A DNA stretch of 5,756 nucleotides, taken from contig CAMYKJ010000068.1 of assembly GCA_947258945.1 (NCBI GenBank), positions 1 to 5,756 of the forward strand. The letters run 5' to 3'. This stretch comes from an uncultured Ectothiorhodospiraceae bacterium. GTDB lineage: Bacteria; Pseudomonadota; Gammaproteobacteria; UBA9214. Below the pieces are notes generated by a model that did no database searches, was not told the DNA's origin, and was given only the letters and a program-made list of their open reading frames with translations. A program made the position numbers and the translations under genes. Shown in pieces: positions 1 to 5,756 of the stretch (the first letter of the stretch is position 1; each line of letters starts with the position of its first letter).

Positions 1-1
1 G

Positions 2-667
2 CATGAACCACTGGTCAAACGAATAGCCTATCACCTGATGAGCCGCTTGCCGGCCAGTGTGCAGGCAGACGATCTCATCCAGGCCGGCATGATCGGCCTG
101 ATCGAGGCATCGAGAAAATTTGACCCGGAACAGGGTGCCAGCTTCGAGACCTATGCCGGCATCCGCATTCGCGGCGCGATGCTCGACGAGATTCGCCGCA
201 CCGACTGGACACCGCGCTCGGTGCATCGCAAGGCTCGCGAGGTCGCCGAGGCCGTGCGCAAGATCGAGAACGCGGTCGGTCGCGATGCACGTGACGTCGA
301 GGTCGCGGAAGAGATGGGACTGAGTCTGAACGACTATCACAAGATCCTGCAGGATTCGACCGGCTGCCGGATTTTCAGTTTCGAAGACCCGGGAACACTG
401 GGGGATGAAGGCTATACGCAATCCAATCGCCAGCCGAACCAGCCGCTGGAAACACTGCAGAAGAGTGACTTCAAACAGGGGCTCGCTCAGGAAATCAAGG
501 GATTACCCGAGCGCGAGCGCCTGGTAATGGCCCTGTATTACGACGAGGAACTCAATCTGCGGGAGATCGGCGAGATTCTCGGTGTCAGTGAATCGCGAGT
601 CTGCCAGATACACGGGCAGGCCCTGATCCGCCTGCGTGCCCGCATGGGAGAATGGCTGACCGACTGA
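2..667 (+). CDS. fliA: RNA polymerase sigma factor for flagellar operon FliA (sigma-28), 5'-partial
   Basis: FliA directs RNA polymerase to late (class 3) flagellar and chemotaxis promoters and is held in check by the anti-sigma factor FlgM. The frame is open from base 2, and the 12 codons before the ATG at 38 (HEPLVKRIAYHL) match the conserved N-terminus of the family, so that ATG is internal and the true start lies upstream of the window. Counting visible codons from base 2, sigma region 2 covers about residues 4-77 (RLPASV, DDLIQAGMIGL, FETYAGIRIRGAMLDE, DWTPRSV). Region 3 covers about 78-125, ending in the FSFED segment. Region 4 covers about 158-215, with LPERERLV, YYDEELNLREIG and the helix-turn-helix LGVSESRVCQIH. 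There are 221 visible residues; the family is usually about 240-250, so only a short N-terminal piece is missing. The wording is closest to Pseudomonas-type FliA, from memory. No terminator follows, and the next gene starts 27 bases on, so co-transcription is likely. Confidence 0.96.
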   Translation, partial: HEPLVKRIAYHLMSRLPASVQADDLIQAGMIGLIEASRKFDPEQGASFETYAGIRIRGAMLDEIRRTDWTPRSVHRKAREVAEAVRKIENAVGRDARDVEVAEEMGLSLNDYHKILQDSTGCRIFSFEDPGTLGDEGYTQSNRQPNQPLETLQKSDFKQGLAQEIKGLPERERLVMALYYDEELNLREIGEILGVSESRVCQIHGQALIRLRARMGEWLTD

Positions 668-694
668 GCGTCTGGTGAGGCCGGACAGTCTGCG

Positions 695-1183
695 ATGGAA
701 CAACGGGGGTCTGCAAGATGCTGGTACGCGCGCCGCGACGGTGTGGTTCGCGGGCCGTTCACCGCCGCGGAGGTTTCCCGTTACATATTGCTCGGCCGCA
801 TCAGTCTCGATGACGATGTGAGCGAAGACAGAAAAACCTGGCAAAACGTAAAATCAGTGACCGCCATGCTGCTGCCGGAACTGAGGCAGCTGTCGAGCTG
901 GGAGGACTACCAGAGACTCATTATTGCGCGTATGCAGGTTGACGAGCGCAAGCATGACCGCCGCACCGCCGTGCCGGTTATCGAGAGAATGCCTGCAAGC
1001 GAGCGTCGCGCCGCCGATGATCGCCGCGTCGAGGAAGGCGGGCTGTCACTGGCCCGGTATTTTTTTGCTGCAAGCGAATCGATCAGGCCCCCCAGGGTGC
1101 GCACCTTTCGTCTGGGAACACTGGTACTGACGGTAATGCTTGCCGTACTGGCGGTCGCCTGGCTGGTGCCGGCCGGCAGCTAG
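695..1183 (+). CDS. GYF_2-like domain protein with a single C-terminal membrane helix, function unknown
   Basis: A 162-residue protein I cannot assign to a named gene. Residues about 10-62 look like a GYF_2/DUF4339 domain: an opening WY, the core RGPFTAAEV at 19-27, a leucine/glycine turn (ILLGRIS) and a late WQNV. Residues about 84-111 are highly charged and repeat short DRR/ERR units (88-90, 103-105, 109-111). Residues about 139-158 (LGTLVLTVMLAVLAVAWLVP) form one hydrophobic helix with only two residues after it. This suggests a tail-anchored inner-membrane protein with its domain in the cytoplasm; that topology is inference. The ATG at 695 is the only in-frame Met before the domain, and the fliA stop lies in the same frame 27 bases upstream. 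The best ribosome-binding match, GGTGAGG at 674-680, stands rather far away (14 bases). GYF-type domains often bind proline-rich peptides, but no ligand can be named here. Confidence 0.8.
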   Translation: MEQRGSARCWYARRDGVVRGPFTAAEVSRYILLGRISLDDDVSEDRKTWQNVKSVTAMLLPELRQLSSWEDYQRLIIARMQVDERKHDRRTAVPVIERMPASERRAADDRRVEEGGLSLARYFFAASESIRPPRVRTFRLGTLVLTVMLAVLAVAWLVPAGS

Positions 1184-1184
1184 A

Positions 1185-1199
1185 CCTGCCTGCGGCAGG
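1185..1199. terminator. possible hairpin between convergent genes
   Basis: CCTGCC and GGCAGG form a perfect 6-bp GC stem around a TGC loop, one base after the stop codon of the GYF-like gene and on the 3' side of the convergent tRNA-Leu. A 12-bp palindrome (TGCCGGCCGGCA, 1167-1178) overlaps the end of the upstream ORF. The position suits a two-way terminator, but neither side has a T-run, so intrinsic termination is doubtful. Confidence 0.25.
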
Positions 1200-1222
1200 A
1201 CACCTGGTCAGGGTGAGTTGAA

Positions 1223-1309
1223 TGGTGCCGAGGGCGGGAATCGAACCCGCATGGGGTTGCCCCCGCTGGATTTTGAGTCCAGTGCGTCTACCAGTTTCAC
1301 CACCTCGGC
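1223..1309 (-). tRNA. tRNA-Leu, anticodon CAA
   Basis: Read on the minus strand, the 87-base sequence folds as a complete class II tRNA decoding UUG. The acceptor stem pairs GCCGAGG (1303-1309) with CCTCGGC (1227-1233). The discriminator is A at 1226, and the CCA end is encoded (1223-1225). The D-arm carries the TGGTAGA loop. The anticodon stem CTGGA/TCCAG encloses the loop CTCAAAA, with U33 before the anticodon CAA (1275-1273) and A37 after it. A long variable arm, GGGG-GCAA-CCCC, is typical of leucine tRNAs. The T-arm is GCGGG-TTCGATT-CCCGC. The gene is transcribed away from queA and converges on the GYF-like gene. With C34 it is not a substrate of the neighbouring Tgt, which acts on GUN anticodons. 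No integrase or att-like duplicate of its 3' end is present. Confidence 0.97.
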
Positions 1310-1338
1310 AACGGCGGTCTGGCCGGTAACCGGGGACT

Positions 1339-1366
1339 AGTATAAAGATTCGCGTCCCGCGGGCAA
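1339..1366 (-). promoter_or_regulatory. probable sigma-70 promoter of tRNA-Leu(CAA)
   Basis: On the minus strand, TTGCCC (1361-1366, 4 of 6 to the -35 consensus) is followed after 16 bases by TATACT (1339-1344, 5 of 6 to the -10). Directly downstream lies a GC-rich CCCCGG discriminator, common at stable-RNA promoters. Transcription should start near 1332, giving a leader of about 22 bases before the mature tRNA 5' end. Confidence 0.55.
1341..1346 (+). promoter_or_regulatory. possible -10 element for the queA operon
   Basis: TATAAA (5 of 6 to TATAAT) lies 58 bases before the chosen queA start in the only gap upstream of the operon. No good -35 box stands 16-18 bases before it. It overlaps the -10 of the divergent tRNA promoter by four bases, so one AT-rich spot may serve both directions. 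Confidence 0.3.
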
Positions 1367-1404
1367 GACGGTGCGGAAAGGGCGTGTGCTACCATGCCGA
1401 CGCC

Positions 1405-3561
<2,157 letters not shown>

Positions 3562-3606
3562 ACCGCGCTTCGAGCGGGTCCGGCACGGGCACGGACAGGC
3601 GGGAAC

Positions 3607-3612
3607 GAGGGA
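3607..3612 (+). promoter_or_regulatory. ribosome binding site that fixes the yajC start
   Basis: GAGGGA lies six bases before the ATG at 3619. The frame is open from further upstream inside tgt, with an alternative start at 3496. This site, together with the conserved N-terminus MNFFISDAMA, decides for 3619. Confidence 0.7.
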
Positions 3613-3618
3613 AAAATC

Positions 3619-3945
3619 ATGAATTTCTTTATATCGGATGCAATGGCCGCGTCACCAGAAACGCAGGGCGATGCGCTAATGGGCTTTCTGCCCCTGATCG
3701 TCATATTTGTCGTTTTTTATTTCCTGCTGATACGTCCGCAGAGCAAGAAGGCGAAAGAGCATCGCCAGATGGTGGCGGCCCTGGCCAAGGGCGACGAGGT
3801 AGTCACCAACGGCGGCATGCTCGGCAAGATCAGCAAGGTGGACGAGAGTTTCGTCGAACTGGATGTTGCAGAAGGAGTGACCGTCAAGATTCAGCGCCAG
3901 GCCGTCGCTAACCTGATGCCCAAGGGCACCATCAAGGGGGGCTGA
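3619..3945 (+). CDS. yajC: Sec translocon accessory protein YajC
   Basis: YajC is a small inner-membrane protein that forms a complex with SecD and SecF and associates with SecYEG during protein export. The 108-residue product matches the family in length (E. coli 110) and layout. It has a short periplasmic N-terminus (MNFFISDAMAA), one membrane helix at about residues 22-40 (GFLPLIVIFVVFYFLLIRP), the diagnostic RPQSKKAKEH just after it, then a cytoplasmic domain with KGDEVVTNGG and a final MPKGTIKGG. The start at 3619 has a well-spaced GAGGGA; a longer reading from 3496 would run through the end of tgt and is not credible. There are 58 bases after tgt and 23 before secD, so this is one transcription unit, possibly with an extra weak promoter at the end of tgt. 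Confidence 0.96.
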   Translation: MNFFISDAMAASPETQGDALMGFLPLIVIFVVFYFLLIRPQSKKAKEHRQMVAALAKGDEVVTNGGMLGKISKVDESFVELDVAEGVTVKIQRQAVANLMPKGTIKGG

Positions 3946-3968
3946 TCCCCGTCAGGGACATACCGGTA

Positions 3969-5057
3969 ATGAATCGCTATCCACTCTGGAAACACATATT
4001 GCTGATCACGGTGATCGTGGTCGGCTTTATTTATGCCTTGCCGAATCTGTACGGCGAGGATCCTGCACTGCAGATATCCGGCGTGCGGCAGGCCGAAGTC
4101 GACGACACCGTGTCGGCCACTGTGGCGCGTGTGCTGGGTGATGCCGGTATCGGGATCAAGCTTCTGGAGCGTGGCGAAGGGAAGATACTGGTACGCTTCC
4201 AGGACACCGAGACGCAGCTGAAGGCCGCGGACTACGTCAAGGCGGCACTTGGTAATGATTATGTCGTCGCCTTCAATCTCGCCCCGGCGACACCGGCGTG
4301 GTTGACGTCATTCAATGCCTTGCCGATGTATCTCGGCCTGGACCTGCGCGGCGGTGTGCATTTCCTGATGGAAGTCGACATGCAGGCAGCCGGCAAGCAG
4401 GCGATCGAGCGCTACACCACAGAAATCCGTACGCTGTTGCGCGAGGAGAAGATCCGCTATGCCTTGCTGCGGGCAGAACAGGCGGGTGTGCGGGTCGTAT
4501 TTCGCAGCGAGGAAGACCGCGCCAGTGCCGAGTCCCTGCTGCGCAAGAATTTCCCTACACTGGTGACCGAGTCGGCGGAGACGACCGGCAAGCCGGAATT
4601 CACCACCCGCCCGAGCGAACAGGAAACGCGCGAAACACAGCAGTTCGCCCTGCAGCAGAATATCCTGACCCTGCGCAACCGGGTCAATGAACTGGGTGTG
4701 GCCGAGCCGGTCATCCAGCAACAGGGTGCCAGTCGTATCGTGGTGCAGCTGCCGGGCGTACAGGATCCGGGCCAGGCAAAGCGCATTCTCGGCGCGACTG
4801 CCACGCTCGAGTACCGTGCGGTCGATATCGAGCATGACCTGGAGCGCGCCATTGCCGGCAAGGTGCCGGCCGGTTCCCGACTTTACCGTGAGCGCAAGGG
4901 TGGCCATGTGCTGCTGAAAAAATCCGTGATCGCGACCGGTGACCAGATCGTCAATGCACGCTCCGGTTTCGATTCCATGAGCGGTTCGCCGATGGTGTCG
5001 GTGACCCTGGATGCGAAGGGCGCGCGTTCGATGCTCAGGTTCACCAAGGAGAAGTGA
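3969..5057 (+). CDS. secD: protein translocase subunit SecD, N-terminal part ended early by a frameshift
   Basis: SecD works with SecF in the inner membrane, using the proton gradient to pull exported proteins from SecYEG into the periplasm. This 362-residue piece has the first membrane helix (about 9-28, after the conserved NRYPLWKH), GEDPALQI (29-36), the LGLDLRGGVHFLMEVD motif (122-137) and most of the large periplasmic region, including LRNRVNELGVAEPV (235-248) and ILGATATLEYR (273-283). The full family length is about 615. It stops at TGA 5055-5057 because a 53-bp segment is repeated in tandem; the last family-like codons are RFTKE, then an off-frame Lys. The ATG at 3969 gives the family N-terminus and has AGGGA ten bases upstream (3954-3958). 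Without the rest this product would lack the membrane channel half and could not function. I regard the gene as either newly broken or misassembled. Confidence 0.93.
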   Translation: MNRYPLWKHILLITVIVVGFIYALPNLYGEDPALQISGVRQAEVDDTVSATVARVLGDAGIGIKLLERGEGKILVRFQDTETQLKAADYVKAALGNDYVVAFNLAPATPAWLTSFNALPMYLGLDLRGGVHFLMEVDMQAAGKQAIERYTTEIRTLLREEKIRYALLRAEQAGVRVVFRSEEDRASAESLLRKNFPTLVTESAETTGKPEFTTRPSEQETRETQQFALQQNILTLRNRVNELGVAEPVIQQQGASRIVVQLPGVQDPGQAKRILGATATLEYRAVDIEHDLERAIAGKVPAGSRLYRERKGGHVLLKKSVIATGDQIVNARSGFDSMSGSPMVSVTLDAKGARSMLRFTKEK

Positions 5058-5106
5058 CCCTGGATGCGAAGGGCGCGCGTTCGATGCTCAGGTTCACCAA
5101 GGAGAA
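5001..5106 (+). repeat. exact 53-bp tandem duplication inside secD
   Basis: Bases 5001-5053 and 5054-5106 are identical, both starting GTGACCCTGGATGCGAAGGG and ending ACCAAGGAGAA, with no spacer. Since 53 is not a multiple of three, the second copy lies in another frame. The SecD family has this stretch (VTLDAKGARSMLRFTKEN) only once. Confidence 0.98.
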
Positions 5107-5756
5107 CGTGGGCAAGCCCATGGCGGTGGTGTTCATCGAGAACCGGAGTGAAACGAAGATCGTCGACGGCGAACCGGTCAAGCGTCCGGTCAAGGTGGAG
5201 GAGGTGGTCAGTGTCGCGACCATTCGCGACGTGTTCAGCAGCCGCTTCCAGACCACCGGGCTGGACAGCTCGCGCGAGGCCCAGGAACTGGCGCTGATCC
5301 TGCGCTCCGGCGCACTGGCCGCGCCGATCGAGATTGTCGAGGAGCGTACCGTCGGTCCCAGCCTCGGCAAGGACAATATCCGCCAGGGCTTCAATTCGGT
5401 CATGATCGGCTTCTGCGCCGTGCTGGTATTCATGGCCCTTTACTACCGGGTGTTCGGGCTGGTTGCCGACCTGGCCCTGACACTGAACCTGGTGCTGATC
5501 GTGGCGGTCCTGTCGATGCTGCAGGCCACCCTGACCCTGCCGGGTATCGCCGGTATCGTGCTGACCGTGGGTATGGCGGTCGATGCCAATGTGCTCATTT
5601 TCGAACGTATCCGCGAGGAACTGCGCAACGGCAACAGTCCGCAGGCCAGCATTCATACCGGCTACGAAAAGGCCCTGTCGACCATTGCGGATGCCAATAT
5701 CACCACGCTGATCGCGGCGATCGTGCTGCTCAGTTTTGGCACCGGTCCGGTCAAGG
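5054..5756 (+). pseudogene. secD: SecD C-terminal part, out of frame with the N-terminal part and 3'-partial
   Basis: From 5054 the frame that continues SecD is open to the window end (234 codons). It begins with the second copy of the repeat (VTLDAKGARSMLRFTKEN) and goes on with VGKPMAVVFIE, the ELALILRSGALAAPI segment and VEERTVGPSLG. Hydrophobic segments follow at about fragment residues 113-131, 134-157 and 165-183, with another starting near 214. The signature AVDANVLIFERI (175-186) holds the aspartate at fragment residue 177, which becomes residue 521 if one repeat copy is removed, close to the conserved Asp519 of E. coli SecD used in proton-driven export. The IADANITTLI stretch (211-220) is also present. 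About 40 residues lie beyond the window, and secF would be expected after that. The fragment has no convincing start: GTG 5054 overlaps the upstream TGA with AAGGAG only two bases away, ATG 5084 lies inside the repeat, and GTG 5108 has AAGGAG three bases away. It is best read as the rest of one secD gene. Confidence 0.9.

Noticed and set aside
1223..1309. tRNA-Leu as an integration site of a mobile element
   Set aside because: No integrase, no repeated 3' tRNA end and no change in base composition are visible; housekeeping genes flank it on both sides.
1140..1340. Small plus-strand open frame crossing the tRNA
   Set aside because: It reads antisense through tRNA-Leu and has no protein-like features.
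1384..1404. Longer queA product from GTG 1384
   Set aside because: The added residues MCYHADA do not belong to the family N-terminus, which starts as at ATG 1405.
5052..5057. TGA in secD as selenocysteine or recoded codon
   Set aside because: Reading through TGA would stay in the wrong frame; only removal of one repeat copy restores SecD.
4883..5656. Long minus-strand open frame of 257 codons opposite secD
   Set aside because: It is low-complexity (rich in His, Gln, Asp, Arg), lies opposite well-conserved SecD codons and even crosses the repeat. It is a shadow of GC-rich coding sequence.

Overview
The window looks like chromosomal DNA from a GC-rich gammaproteobacterium. FliA resembles the Pseudomonas-type protein more than the enterobacterial one, and queA-tgt-yajC-secD stand in the order usual for gammaproteobacteria. 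A flagellated member of the Chromatiales/Ectothiorhodospiraceae or a relative would fit, but the genus cannot be fixed from this sequence.

Left part (1-1222): the window opens inside fliA, the flagellar sigma-28 gene, whose first codons lie outside. After 27 bases comes a small gene for a protein with a GYF_2-like N-terminal domain, a charged arginine-rich middle and one C-terminal membrane helix. Its function is unknown. The chemotaxis genes that follow fliA in Pseudomonas-like genomes are not here.

Middle (1223-1404): a complete minus-strand tRNA-Leu(CAA) with encoded CCA converges on the GYF-like gene. Its likely promoter sits in the short gap shared with the divergent queA operon. The -10 elements of the two directions overlap almost completely.

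Right part (1405-5756): queA and tgt overlap by ATGA and encode two steps of queuosine synthesis: preQ1 insertion at G34 of GUN tRNAs by Tgt, then ribosyl transfer from SAM by QueA. yajC and secD follow, the start of the YajC-SecD-SecF module that assists SecYEG in protein export.

The main anomaly is in secD. An exact 53-bp tandem duplication (5001-5053 and 5054-5106) shifts the frame and creates a stop at 5055-5057. Removing one copy restores one continuous SecD frame to the window end. This is either a very recent mutation or, more likely, an assembly or sequencing artefact. Apart from that I see ordinary housekeeping genes and no mobile element, CRISPR array or evident new multi-gene system.
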